34,635 nucleotides of DNA, taken from an uncultured Mucilaginibacter sp. GTDB lineage: Bacteria; Bacteroidota; Bacteroidia; Sphingobacteriales; Sphingobacteriaceae. The position numbers were made by a program, and so were the translations under genes. The notes under the pieces are model-generated. The model made no database searches. It was not told the DNA's origin and saw nothing but the letters and a program-made list of their open reading frames with translations. Positions 17,574-25,585 of the stretch are shown one piece after another; the first letter of the stretch is position 1, and the number at the start of each line of letters is the position of its first letter. Location: NCBI RefSeq assembly GCF_946481715.1, contig NZ_CAMLOV010000044.1, forward strand, positions 1-34,635, given 5' to 3'.

Positions 17574-18782
17574 ATGAGATTTAAGAAGATGTTATTCGCT
17601 GGTTTGCTACTGTTGCTGGTTTACCCGGCAATGGCGCAGCAAAAAAATAATTTTAAGCCGCAAAAGGCAGTATTGGAGGCCATCAGGAAAAATTTGGCCG
17701 ATGCCGATGCGCAGTATAAATATATGGCCACACAACTGAAGCCCGAAGAGTTCCCCAAAGCCTTTCACCCCGAAACCGGGAAAATGGAAACAAGCAATTC
17801 GGGTTGGTGGTGTAGTGGTTTCTATCCGGGCACTTTGCTGGAACTGTACGAGCAAAACCACGATGCCGCCCTAAAAACCGAAGCAAACCGAATTATGGGC
17901 GTTTTGGCCAAAGAACAATACAACACCCACACGCACGACCTTGGTTTTATGATGTATTGCAGCTTTGGCACCGCAAATCGCCTGGAGCCCAAACCCGAAT
18001 ACAAACAGGTGTTGCTGAATAGTGCGAAATCGCTTTCCACACGGTTTAACCCGGCGGTGGGCTGTATCAAATCATGGGATTCTAAACCGTCGGATTTCCT
18101 GGTGATCATTGATAATATGATGAACCTGGAATTGCTGTTTTGGGCCACCCGGGAAACCGGCGACTCCAGCTTTTACAAAATTGCAGTAACGCACGCTAAC
18201 ACCACCATTAAAAACCATTACAGGTCCGATTATAGCTCATACCACGTTATTAATTATAATGCGCTAACTGGTGCCGTGCAGGAAAAGAAAACCGCACAGG
18301 GCTTTGCAGATCAATCGGCATGGGCAAGGGGGCAGACCTGGGGACTTTATGGCTTTACAGTTATGTACCGCGAAACCAGGGATGAAAAGTACCTTGAGCA
18401 GGCAAATAACATTGCCAAATTCCTGTTAAACAACCCCAATTTGCCGGCAGATAAAATTCCTTATTGGGATTTTAATGCGCCAAACATACCAAATGCCCTG
18501 CGAGATGCTTCTGCAGGTGCAATAATGGCCTCGGCCCTGCTGGAACTTTGCCGTTATTCGGATAAGGCCAGCGGGCAAAACTATTTTAAAACGGCAGAAA
18601 CCATTATCAACACCTTATCGTTGCCAGCATACCGCTCCAAACCAGAAACCAATGGCGGCTTTATATTGCAGCACAGCGTTGGCCATTTCCCGGCGGGTAC
18701 CGAAATTGATGTGCCTTTAACCTATGCCGATTATTATTTTGTAGAGGCGATGAAAAGGTATAAGGGATTTGCGGGGAAATGA
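17574..18782 (+). CDS. GH88 unsaturated glucuronyl/rhamnogalacturonyl hydrolase, secreted
   Basis: A 402-residue glycoside hydrolase family 88 protein with a signal peptide (cleavage after AMA, residue 21). The two aspartates essential in the family are present: D122 in THTHDLGF and D180 in VIIDNMMNLEL. GH88 enzymes hydrate the 4,5-double bond of unsaturated uronic acids at the end of lyase-generated oligosaccharides, which releases 5-dehydro-4-deoxy-glucuronate. That product is the substrate of KduI, encoded about 1 kb downstream. No polysaccharide lyase is in the window. The candidate polymers are glycosaminoglycan, gellan or pectin-type chains; none is favoured by the sequence. Confidence 0.93.
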   Translation: MRFKKMLFAGLLLLLVYPAMAQQKNNFKPQKAVLEAIRKNLADADAQYKYMATQLKPEEFPKAFHPETGKMETSNSGWWCSGFYPGTLLELYEQNHDAALKTEANRIMGVLAKEQYNTHTHDLGFMMYCSFGTANRLEPKPEYKQVLLNSAKSLSTRFNPAVGCIKSWDSKPSDFLVIIDNMMNLELLFWATRETGDSSFYKIAVTHANTTIKNHYRSDYSSYHVINYNALTGAVQEKKTAQGFADQSAWARGQTWGLYGFTVMYRETRDEKYLEQANNIAKFLLNNPNLPADKIPYWDFNAPNIPNALRDASAGAIMASALLELCRYSDKASGQNYFKTAETIINTLSLPAYRSKPETNGGFILQHSVGHFPAGTEIDVPLTYADYYFVEAMKRYKGFAGK

Positions 18783-18795
18783 TTGGAATATCGAA

Positions 18796-19101
18796 TTAGC
18801 CAGGACAGTCGGGGCAATTTATGTACGATAGCTGTAACAAAACTATAGTACCGATTTGAATTAACAAATAGATCAATTCAGTTTTAAAAAAGGAGATGTG
18901 CTTTTTTTTAAAAATGCAGCTGTATAATATAACGATAAATGCTACAAATAATGGGAGCATAAATAAATTAGCGTAAAATAAAAGCATACCAAAGAATCTT
19001 GCTTCACCTTCTAAATGACTTACATTGTGTATCGCAACTAAAACACACAATACCGAAGCGGTTGCGAATACGATGCGTAGAATGGTTTTAAAGGTTTCCA
19101 T
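18796..19101 (-). CDS. Small membrane protein of unknown function
   Basis: A 101-residue protein with three predicted membrane segments: about residues 7-25, 37-62 and 77-94. It ends in a short Cys-containing tail (NCPDCPG). The coding region is noticeably more AT-rich than its neighbours. It is not similar to anything I recognise. It sits convergent to GH88 (13-base gap) and is followed upstream by a hairpin repeat at 19128, so it may be a later arrival in this locus. Confidence 0.55.
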   Translation of the reverse strand: METFKTILRIVFATASVLCVLVAIHNVSHLEGEARFFGMLLFYANLFMLPLFVAFIVILYSCIFKKKHISFFKTELIYLLIQIGTIVLLQLSYINCPDCPG

Positions 19102-19124
19102 ATTCTAAGGTATTTCTCAAATGT

Positions 19125-19160
19125 CTCCTCAGGTTCTCCTGACAAGGGAACCTGAGGGAG
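19125..19160. repeat. Hairpin-forming dispersed element
   Basis: CTCAGGTTC (19128-19136) and GAACCTGAG (19148-19156) form a perfect 9-bp stem, extended outward to CTCC/GGGAG with one bulge. The loop TCCTGACAAGG recalls the CCCGACAAGGAGGG text of the hairpin at 2238-2255. There is no T tract on either side. On the minus strand it follows the YhcH-like gene, whose stop is at 19170, so it could end that transcript. Confidence 0.65.
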
Positions 19161-19169
19161 CGGATGCTC

Positions 19170-19787
19170 CTAATTCACTGCCCTTATCTTAATAACCAGC
19201 TTTTTAACCTTTCCGCCGCTTCTAATACCTGCTTGGTGTAGTTCGGCTGGGAAAAACAGGAAAAAGTAGTCGGGCGTTGCAGTATGTGCTTTGCCCTTGA
19301 TGTAATAATTCTGCACATCTTTTGTTTCATCGTAAGGTTTGGTAATTACCAATAAGTCTTTTTTGCCTTGCGTGTATATGTCCTCTTTGCCTGATATGAC
19401 GTAATGCAGGTCGATAAAATTCTTATGGGTTTCAAAGCCGGCGGTATCGAGTTTTTTTGGTTCAGGCTCGGTGATTATAGCGAATATGTTATCGCCATCG
19501 ATTGGGTATTTGCCCGGTGCCATCAGCTCCAGGTTACGGTCGCGCAAAAAGGCTATTACTTTATCCCAGCCGGTTTTGTTGAGTTCGTATTGCCTGGCAA
19601 ACTCCATTACGTTTAGCGGTTGCTCCGGGTTTAGTTTCAGCCCATTGGCCCAAACGCGTTCTTTAAGCCATGCTTTGGCCGTTTTTTCGGTCCACACCGT
19701 ACGGCTGCCCTGCGCCATGCAAACGTTTGCGACGATTAATAACACCATTAGTGCGTATAAGCTTTTGTAGGCTGAAAAATGTTTCAT
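19170..19787 (-). CDS. YhcH/YjgK/YiaL family protein with signal peptide
   Basis: A 205-residue member of the YhcH/YjgK/YiaL (DUF386) cupin-like family, known for acting on the anomers of sugars or accompanying sialic acid and uronate catabolism. Metal or substrate residues are visible: H121 and H128 in HKNFIDLHY, and H184 in PAELHQAG. Typical members are about 150 residues and cytosolic. This one has an extra 50 residues at the N-terminus including a signal peptide (hydrophobic to MAQ, residues 24-26). It is divergent from kduI with a 79-base shared upstream region, so the two are probably regulated together. Confidence 0.85.
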   Translation of the reverse strand: MKHFSAYKSLYALMVLLIVANVCMAQGSRTVWTEKTAKAWLKERVWANGLKLNPEQPLNVMEFARQYELNKTGWDKVIAFLRDRNLELMAPGKYPIDGDNIFAIITEPEPKKLDTAGFETHKNFIDLHYVISGKEDIYTQGKKDLLVITKPYDETKDVQNYYIKGKAHTATPDYFFLFFPAELHQAGIRSGGKVKKLVIKIRAVN

Positions 19788-19866
19788 AGTTTAGTTTATA
19801 ATTTGAGGCACCGCAAATAACGATGCTGCAAAACCTATTTGAAAAATATAAATATAATAATCTGTA

Positions 19867-20697
19867 TTGAAAGTATTACACAGCGTACACCCCGAAGATT
19901 TTAAAAGTTACCAAACGGGGCAAATCCGAAGCCGGTTTTTGATGGAAGGCCTTGTTGAACCAGGGGCGGTTAATTGCGTTTATACGCATTACGATAGGAT
20001 GATAGTTGGCTCAGCAAACCCGCTAAGTACTGCGCTGAAACTGGAAAACTACCCAAACCTGCGCGCCAATTATTTTTTAGAGCGCCGCGAAATAGGGATC
20101 ATTAACGTGGCCGGCGATGGCGAAGTAGTTGCCGATGGGCAAACTTACCAGCTTAAAAAGCTCGACTGCCTATATATTGGCAAGGGGGTAAAATCGGTTA
20201 CTTTTTCCAGCACGGATGCGGCAAATACAGCAGTCTTCTATCTGCTTTCGGCCCCGGCGCATATGGCTTACCCAACCAGTTTTGTGGCTAATAAAGATGT
20301 TGTGAAGGTAAACGCCGGCACAACCGCTATGGCAAATGTGCGTGTTATTAATAAGTACATTCACGCTGAGGGTATAAAAAGCTGCCAGTTGGTGATGGGT
20401 TTAACCATACTTAAAGAAGGCAGTGTTTGGAACACCATGCCCCCGCATGTGCACGACAGAAGGATGGAGGCATACTTTTATTTCGATGTGCCCGAGGGGC
20501 AGAAGGTATTCCATTACATGGGTGAAGGCCAGGAAACCAGGCATATACTTGCTGGGAATTACGATGCAGTGGTTTCGCCGCCATGGAGCATACACGCCGG
20601 CGGCGGCACCTCCAGCTATAGCTTTATTTGGGGCATGGCAGGCGAGAACCTCGACTATACCGATATGGATGGTATTACAATAACAGATATCAAGTAA
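19867..20697 (+). CDS. kduI: 5-dehydro-4-deoxy-D-glucuronate isomerase
   Basis: A 276-residue KduI, the same length class as the E. coli enzyme. It converts 5-dehydro-4-deoxy-D-glucuronate, the product of unsaturated glycuronyl hydrolases such as the upstream GH88, to 2,5-diketo-3-deoxygluconate. The zinc ligands are all present and in the expected order: H194 and H196 (PPHVHD), E201, and H243 (WSIHAGG). The start is TTG: an in-frame stop at 19858-19860 excludes upstream starts, and the first ATG would remove conserved N-terminal sequence. The SDR gene follows after 18 bases. Confidence 0.95.
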   Translation: MKVLHSVHPEDFKSYQTGQIRSRFLMEGLVEPGAVNCVYTHYDRMIVGSANPLSTALKLENYPNLRANYFLERREIGIINVAGDGEVVADGQTYQLKKLDCLYIGKGVKSVTFSSTDAANTAVFYLLSAPAHMAYPTSFVANKDVVKVNAGTTAMANVRVINKYIHAEGIKSCQLVMGLTILKEGSVWNTMPPHVHDRRMEAYFYFDVPEGQKVFHYMGEGQETRHILAGNYDAVVSPPWSIHAGGGTSSYSFIWGMAGENLDYTDMDGITITDIK

Positions 20698-20715
20698 AAA
20701 TTAATTATAATAAAA

Positions 20716-21531
20716 TTGGAAAACAAATTTTCATTAGCCGGCAAAGTAATAGTTGTTACCGGCGGCACAGGTATTTTAGGTAACTCATTTGTAAATGGGA
20801 TTGTTGAGGCAGGGGGAGCAGTGGGCATCCTTGGGCGTAATAGCGAGGTAGCAGAAGCACGCGCCGATGCTATCAACAAAAATGGTGGGCAAGCCATCGC
20901 TTTAATTGCCGATGCGATGAACGAAGGCGAATTAATAGCCGCTAAAGACAAATTACTGGCCAAATTTGGCCATATTGATGGTTTGGTTAACGGTGCCGGC
21001 GGCAATATGCCCGATGGTGTTTTACAACCTGACGAAGACCTGTTTGCCATGAAACTGGATGGCATGAAAAAAGTAGCCGACCTGAACCTTTGGGGAACGC
21101 TGATACCTACCCAGGTGTTTGGGCGCGAAATTGCCAAAACCGGCAAAGGGAGTATTGTAAACATATCTTCTATGAACTCGAAAAGCGCCGTAACCAAGGT
21201 GTTGGGCTACAATATGGGCAAGGCCGCGGTAGATTGTTACACACAATGGTTTGCTGTGGAATTGGCTAACCGTTACGGCGATGCCATCCGCATGAATGCG
21301 CTTGCACCGGGCTTTTTCCTTACCGAGCAAAACCGTAATTTGCTTACCACGCCCGATGGTGGTTACACCGCAAGGGGTGAAGCCGTTATACGCAACACGC
21401 CATTTAAGCGCTTTGGTCACCCGGATGAGTTGATTGGCGCATTAGTTTGGCTTTTAAGCGATGCTTCGGCGTTTGTAACGGGCTCGATGCTTTGCGTTGA
21501 TGGTGGTTTCTCAGTGTTCAGCGGCGTATAA
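20716..21531 (+). CDS. SDR family oxidoreductase (KduD- or fructuronate reductase-like)
   Basis: A 271-residue short-chain dehydrogenase with TGGTGILG (15-22), catalytic Ser around 151-152, and Y165/K169 in YNMGK. It ends with the usual VDGGFSVFSGV. Placed right behind kduI, it could be the functional KduD that reduces 2,5-diketo-3-deoxygluconate. Its length and the insert around GVLQPDEDLFAMKLDGMKK are closer to the SDR-type D-mannonate oxidoreductases (fructuronate reductase) than to the ~253-residue KduD. Start is TTG, because an in-frame stop at 20707 excludes anything upstream and no nearby ATG keeps the Rossmann strand. I am sure of the family, not of the substrate. Confidence 0.9.
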   Translation: MENKFSLAGKVIVVTGGTGILGNSFVNGIVEAGGAVGILGRNSEVAEARADAINKNGGQAIALIADAMNEGELIAAKDKLLAKFGHIDGLVNGAGGNMPDGVLQPDEDLFAMKLDGMKKVADLNLWGTLIPTQVFGREIAKTGKGSIVNISSMNSKSAVTKVLGYNMGKAAVDCYTQWFAVELANRYGDAIRMNALAPGFFLTEQNRNLLTTPDGGYTARGEAVIRNTPFKRFGHPDELIGALVWLLSDASAFVTGSMLCVDGGFSVFSGV

Positions 21532-21546
21532 TAACATTAAATATAT

Positions 21547-22143
21547 ATGGGTAAAGGGCGTTTAGAGGCATTTAGCGATGGCGTTATAGCCATTATAATT
21601 ACCATTATGGTGCTGGAACTGAAGGTGCCACACCATGCCGATATTGAAGGCTTAAGGCCGCTTATACCTGTATTTGTAAGCTACGCGCTCAGCTTTATTT
21701 ACGTAGGTATTTACTGGAATAACCACCACCACATGCTGCATGCTGCCAAATCTATAAATGGCGCCATTATGTGGGCAAATTTATTTTTTCTTTTTTGGCT
21801 GTCCCTCATTCCATTTGTTACTGGTTGGATGGGCGAGAACCATTTTGCCAAATGGCCCGTAGCATGTTATGGGATAGTGCTCATCATGAATGCAATATCC
21901 TATACCATCCTGGTAAAACTATTGATACGCCATCATGGCGAGCATTCGTTGCTGGCCAATGCTTTTGGTGGCGATATGAAGGGCAAAATATCATTGGCTA
22001 TTTATGCCACCGCCATAGGGCTATCTTTTGTGCAATCGTGGCTTGGTTTTGCGCTGTACATAGTTGTGGCCATTATCTGGTTTATACCCGACCGCCGCAT
22101 CGAAAATAGAATAGGAAAAGAAGAGGAACCACATCATGGCTAA
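21547..22143 (+). CDS. TMEM175 family potassium channel protein
   Basis: A 198-residue membrane protein with the TMEM175 signature R5-L-E-A-F-S-D11 in the first helix and about six transmembrane segments. Bacterial TMEM175 proteins form tetrameric potassium-selective channels. It begins 15 bases after the SDR and overlaps the start of the next gene by 8 bases, so it appears to be co-transcribed with kduI, an unexpected partner. A histidine cluster (NNHHHMLH) follows helix 2. Confidence 0.9.
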   Translation: MGKGRLEAFSDGVIAIIITIMVLELKVPHHADIEGLRPLIPVFVSYALSFIYVGIYWNNHHHMLHAAKSINGAIMWANLFFLFWLSLIPFVTGWMGENHFAKWPVACYGIVLIMNAISYTILVKLLIRHHGEHSLLANAFGGDMKGKISLAIYATAIGLSFVQSWLGFALYIVVAIIWFIPDRRIENRIGKEEEPHHG

Positions 22144-22690
22144 ATTTTTTGATGAGATCAACGATAAGCATCGTGAGTTTATAGAAGCCCAAAAAATGTT
22201 TTTTACGGCGTCCGCACCGCTTGATGCAGAAGGGCATGTAAACCTGTCGCCAAAAGGGATGGATAGCTTCCGCGTGCTGTCGCCTGTGCGCGTGGCGTAT
22301 ATGGATATCAACGGCAGTGGTAACGAAACCTCGGCCCATATGTTGGAAAATGGCCGCATCACCATTATGTTTTGTGCGTTCGACGGGGCGCCAAATATTT
22401 TGCGCCTGTACGGAAAAGGTTATACCGTTTTGCCGGGGTCGGCCGAATGGGGTGAGCTGTCGCCATTGTTCCACCTGCCGCTTGCCTCGAGGCAAATCAT
22501 TATTGCCGACATACACAAGGTGCAAACCTCCTGTGGCTTTGGCGTGCCGTACTACGAGTACACCGGCGAACGCGACCAGGCGGTTAAATGGGCAGAAAGT
22601 AAAGGCGACGAAGGCATCGAAAAATACCAGGCAGAAAAAAACCGCATTAGTATGGATGGGTTGCCAACGGCAATGTTCGGCGAGTTTTGA
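22136..22690 (+). CDS. Pyridoxamine 5'-phosphate oxidase family protein
   Basis: A 184-residue protein with the split-barrel FMN-binding fold of the pyridoxamine 5'-phosphate oxidase-like family. The pattern AEGHVNLSPKGMDSFRVLSP followed by NETSAHMLENGRITIMF is typical of the group annotated as general stress or flavin-binding proteins. It overlaps the TMEM175 gene by 8 bases, indicating translational coupling. The gene is immediately adjacent, tail to tail, to yceH. The precise reaction is unknown. Confidence 0.87.
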   Translation: MAKFFDEINDKHREFIEAQKMFFTASAPLDAEGHVNLSPKGMDSFRVLSPVRVAYMDINGSGNETSAHMLENGRITIMFCAFDGAPNILRLYGKGYTVLPGSAEWGELSPLFHLPLASRQIIIADIHKVQTSCGFGVPYYEYTGERDQAVKWAESKGDEGIEKYQAEKNRISMDGLPTAMFGEF

Positions 22691-23335
22691 TTACGTCAAT
22701 TCCTTCATCAGTCTATCAAAAGCTTCCTTCAATTCTGCCAGTTCGGTTTCAACTTTACTAAGGCGCGCTTCCAAATCAGACGATGATCGGCGAACGGGTT
22801 CATCAATAGCGTCATCTTCCGGTATAGTTCCGCCTAAAAGGTGGCGGTAGCGTACTTCTTTTTGCCCCGGGCGCTTTGGCAGTTGAAGCACATAAGGCAT
22901 ATCGCCATCGGCCAGTTTTTCTAAAATGGTTTGCACTTCGTCCAAATCGTCGAACTCGTACATCCTGCCCGAATTGGAATTGATCTCGCCGGGGGTAAGC
23001 GGGCCGCGCAGAATGAGCAGGCAAATAACCGTAACCTCGGATGGTACTACCGGAAACACGATGCCAAAATTATGTTTGTACTTTATAGCACGGCTGCTGC
23101 CGCCGGTTGCTGTGGATATTAGCCCTTTTCGTTTTAAAGTATCTAAGGCAAGTGTTACCTCGTTCTCGCTGTAATCAACTACAGGCTTGCGCGATGATTT
23201 TTGGTTACAGGCGGCCGTAAGCCCGTTTAAAGTCATGGGGTAATAGTCGGGCGTGGTTTTGCTTTTTTCCATCAGCGACCCCAGTACGCGCAGTTCGGTA
23301 TCGTTTAAAACAGGTAAAGATTGCGGAGTATCCAT
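22691..23335 (-). CDS. yceH: YceH family protein (DUF480)
   Basis: A 214-residue DUF480 protein made of two winged-helix-like halves. The family segments LNDTELRVLGSLMEKSKTTPDYYPM, GLTAACNQKSSR and LLILRGPLTPGEI are clearly present (quoted in part only). It ends with a short heptad-like helix (ELAELKEAFDRLMKEL). Function is unproven; it is a conserved cytosolic protein. I take the ATG at 23335. An in-frame TTG at 23341 is possible but overlaps a TATATTTG promoter-like element. It abuts the previous + strand gene with no gap. Confidence 0.88.
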   Translation of the reverse strand: MDTPQSLPVLNDTELRVLGSLMEKSKTTPDYYPMTLNGLTAACNQKSSRKPVVDYSENEVTLALDTLKRKGLISTATGGSSRAIKYKHNFGIVFPVVPSEVTVICLLILRGPLTPGEINSNSGRMYEFDDLDEVQTILEKLADGDMPYVLQLPKRPGQKEVRYRHLLGGTIPEDDAIDEPVRRSSSDLEARLSKVETELAELKEAFDRLMKELT

Positions 23336-23338
23336 ACG

Positions 23339-23346
23339 CAAATATA
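23339..23346 (-). promoter_or_regulatory. Candidate Bacteroidota -7 element for yceH
   Basis: On the minus strand the sequence reads TATATTTG, an exact match to the Bacteroidota TAnnTTTG -7 consensus. It lies so close to the ATG at 23335 that the transcript would be nearly leaderless. I see no clear TTTG -33 element upstream, so the call is tentative. Confidence 0.35.
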
Positions 23347-23353
23347 GTATTTG

Positions 23354-23386
23354 TAGTGAATGGTGAGTAGTGGAGTGGTGAATGGT
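23354..23386. repeat. GTGAATGG-type degenerate direct repeat
   Basis: TAGTGAATGGTGAGTAG is followed by GTGGTGAATGG, a purine/GT-rich repeat of the 'TGAATGGTGA' kind that recurs in intergenic regions of Bacteroidota genomes. It lies in the 225-base divergent gap between yceH and the YeeZ-like SDR. Nothing else in that gap is recognisable except AT-rich sequence before the SDR start. Confidence 0.5.
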
Positions 23387-23560
23387 TTCTACGAAGGCAA
23401 TGGTGATGACAGCACTGCGGTAGAAAGCCTAATTCCTTTTCTTCCCTCCTCTTTGGCGGTGCCCTAATCGGAACTGCAAAATATCCATGCCTGAATGGAA
23501 GGATTCTCAACTTTAAAAAAATAGAAAAATCTAAATACCTTCCTCACTATCTTCGCATCA

Positions 23561-24364
23561 ATGACTGTAAGTATTTTGGGCTGCGGATGGTATGGATTGG
23601 CCTTGGCGAAAGCACTTGTTGCCGACGGAATAACTGTTAAAGGTTCCACCACATCGCAGGGTAAACTGGCTGTACTGAAAAGCGAAGGAATTGCCCCATT
23701 TCTTTTAGATATTTCCGGAAATTCACCGATTTTCCACGGTTTTTTTGATAGTGATGTATTAGTTATTGCTATCCCACCAAAAGCACGTTTGGGCGAGGGC
23801 GCAGGCCATGTGCCGAAGCTGCAGCGGGTGATAGATGCCTTACATGCCTCGCCCGTAAAAAAGGTTATCCTTATCAGCTCCACCGGTGTATATGCCGATT
23901 TGAATTGTGAAGTAACTGAACAAACACCGCCCAATCCTAACAAGCTGGCAGGCAAGGTGTTGCTGGAAGCAGAGCAGCTGTTTAGGCAACAAAACGCATT
24001 TAAAACAACCATCATCCGTTTCGGTGGCCTCGTAGGTCCGGGCCGCGACCCGGGAAGGTTCTTTGCCGGGAAAGTGGATATACCAAGCGGGCTGGCCCCA
24101 ATCAATCTTATTCACCTCGATGATTGCGTAGGGATAACAAAAGCTATTATAAAACAAGGTGTTTTTGGCCATACTGTCAACGCTGTCGCGCCGCATCATC
24201 CTGCTAAAATGGTGTTTTACACGCAGTCAGCCACAAAATCAGGTTTGGAATTGCCCGAATTTTTACCGGAACTTAAGGAGTGGAAAATTGTAAACTCCGA
24301 TATGGTAGGGAAGGAGCTTAACTACCAATATGAAATTGCGAATTGGTACGATTGGCTAGCGTAA
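23561..24364 (+). CDS. YeeZ-like NAD(P)-binding SDR/epimerase family protein
   Basis: A 267-residue extended-SDR-like protein with the N-terminal nucleotide motif ILGCGWYGLALA (5-16). A strand followed by ISSTGVYAD gives the serine region of epimerase relatives. The YeeZ-type group has no characterised reaction. The classical YxxxK is not evident after the SSTGVY segment, which suggests a binding or atypical role. It stands alone on the + strand and ends exactly where the convergent globin gene ends (zero-base gap). Confidence 0.82.
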   Translation: MTVSILGCGWYGLALAKALVADGITVKGSTTSQGKLAVLKSEGIAPFLLDISGNSPIFHGFFDSDVLVIAIPPKARLGEGAGHVPKLQRVIDALHASPVKKVILISSTGVYADLNCEVTEQTPPNPNKLAGKVLLEAEQLFRQQNAFKTTIIRFGGLVGPGRDPGRFFAGKVDIPSGLAPINLIHLDDCVGITKAIIKQGVFGHTVNAVAPHHPAKMVFYTQSATKSGLELPEFLPELKEWKIVNSDMVGKELNYQYEIANWYDWLA

Positions 24365-24757
24365 TTAAATAATATTGTGTGGGTTGCCTTTAAAGTAGGC
24401 AATCTTCGCTTCAAACAGTTCTGCCATTTTACCCGCCCGCCATTTTGCCTCATCGGCTTTTTCTCCGGCAAATAATTCATCAACAGTTTTTGTAAACAGT
24501 GCCATCCAGGCTGCAAAATGTTTGTGATCTACAGGTAACTTTGCGTGCGGCGGAAAGGGGCTGCCTAAATATGTATGTTCCTCTAACAACACCGTTTGCC
24601 AAAAACGGTACATCTTTTCTAAATGGACGCCCCAGTTATCTTGAATAACCGCATTAAAAACAGGGCCAAGCAAGGTGTCGGCTTGTATCCTTTGGTAAAA
24701 GGTATCAACCAATAACCTTATATCCTCTATCGTTAATATTTGCGGCTTTGTGTCCAT
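24365..24757 (-). CDS. Group III truncated hemoglobin
   Basis: A 130-residue truncated globin of group III. The proximal haem histidine is H80 in the typical HFAAWMALF segment, and the distal region carries FYQRIQAD and MYRFWQTVLL. These globins bind O2, NO or cyanide; a role in redox balance or NO handling is usual. I use the ATG at 24757; an in-frame TTG at 24772 would add five residues. It is downstream of the DUF1080 gene on the same strand (63-base gap) and may be read from that transcript. Confidence 0.9.
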   Translation of the reverse strand: MDTKPQILTIEDIRLLVDTFYQRIQADTLLGPVFNAVIQDNWGVHLEKMYRFWQTVLLEEHTYLGSPFPPHAKLPVDHKHFAAWMALFTKTVDELFAGEKADEAKWRAGKMAELFEAKIAYFKGNPHNII

Positions 24758-24820
24758 TCCAATAAGCCTCAAAGTTACAATTTCGGCGTTAATTGCGCTG
24801 GTTTAATTCCCGTCAAATAC

Positions 24821-25555
24821 CTACAGCCTCTTTATCTTAATGTTCTTGAACCACACATCGGCACCATGGTCCTGAAATGCTATATGCCCTCTTTTAAATG
24901 TGCCGAAATCCGGCCACTCTTTAAACTTACTGCCTGCCACCATTTGTTTCCACTTATCGTCCCATAACTTGGTTATCAGCACTTGCTCATCATTTACAAA
25001 AATATTTAATACCCCGTTGTTGGACAATACCAACGTTTTATTCCATTGTCCGGCGGGTTTTACCACCTCTTTACTTATCGACATCAGGTCGTACAAATCT
25101 CCCGCGCGGTGTTTTGCTATCTGCCCGTCCTCGTTTTCCCTGTTATCGGCAATCTGCGTTTCTATACCGGTGTGCCAGCTATATTCGTACTTTTTGGGAT
25201 CTTCGTTTACGTAAAAAATAATGCCGCTATTTCCTGCTCGCGATATTTTCCACTCTACGCTCAGCTCAAAATTTTCGTATTCGGCATCGGTAACCAGGTC
25301 GCCGCCATTTTTGGTTTGCCAATCGGCTTTTTTCGAAGCATCTAAATGCAGTACGCCGTTCCCGGCTTTCCATGCTTTACCCACCTCGGTTTTGCCATAG
25401 GTGTGCCAGCCTTTGGTGCTTTTGCCATCAAAAATAGGCGCCCAGGAAGTGTCTTTTGTGGCTGTGCTATCTTCAGTAGCTGCAGTATTGTTTTGTGATG
25501 AATGGCAGCTGCTTAAAATTATAGCAGCACATGCTAAGAGTAAAAGTTTTTTCAT
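24821..25555 (-). CDS. Lipoprotein DUF1080 / 3-keto-disaccharide hydrolase family protein
   Basis: A 244-residue DUF1080 protein with a lipoprotein signal (lipobox at C17, IILSSC) and a Ser/Thr/Ala linker to about residue 36. The concanavalin-like domain runs from WAPIFDGKSTKGW to IKIKRL, with AGNSGIIFYV and GIETQIADN as core segments. It is the paralogue of the Sec-exported protein at 9699-10466 but differs in being membrane-anchored. It lies 30 bases after the GMC oxidoreductase in the same direction, the expected pair for oxidising a glycoside and then cleaving the 3-keto product. Confidence 0.9.
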   Translation of the reverse strand: MKKLLLLACAAIILSSCHSSQNNTAATEDSTATKDTSWAPIFDGKSTKGWHTYGKTEVGKAWKAGNGVLHLDASKKADWQTKNGGDLVTDAEYENFELSVEWKISRAGNSGIIFYVNEDPKKYEYSWHTGIETQIADNRENEDGQIAKHRAGDLYDLMSISKEVVKPAGQWNKTLVLSNNGVLNIFVNDEQVLITKLWDDKWKQMVAGSKFKEWPDFGTFKRGHIAFQDHGADVWFKNIKIKRL

Positions 25556-25585
25556 GGTGGATAGGTGTTGAGGGCTTACAAAACA

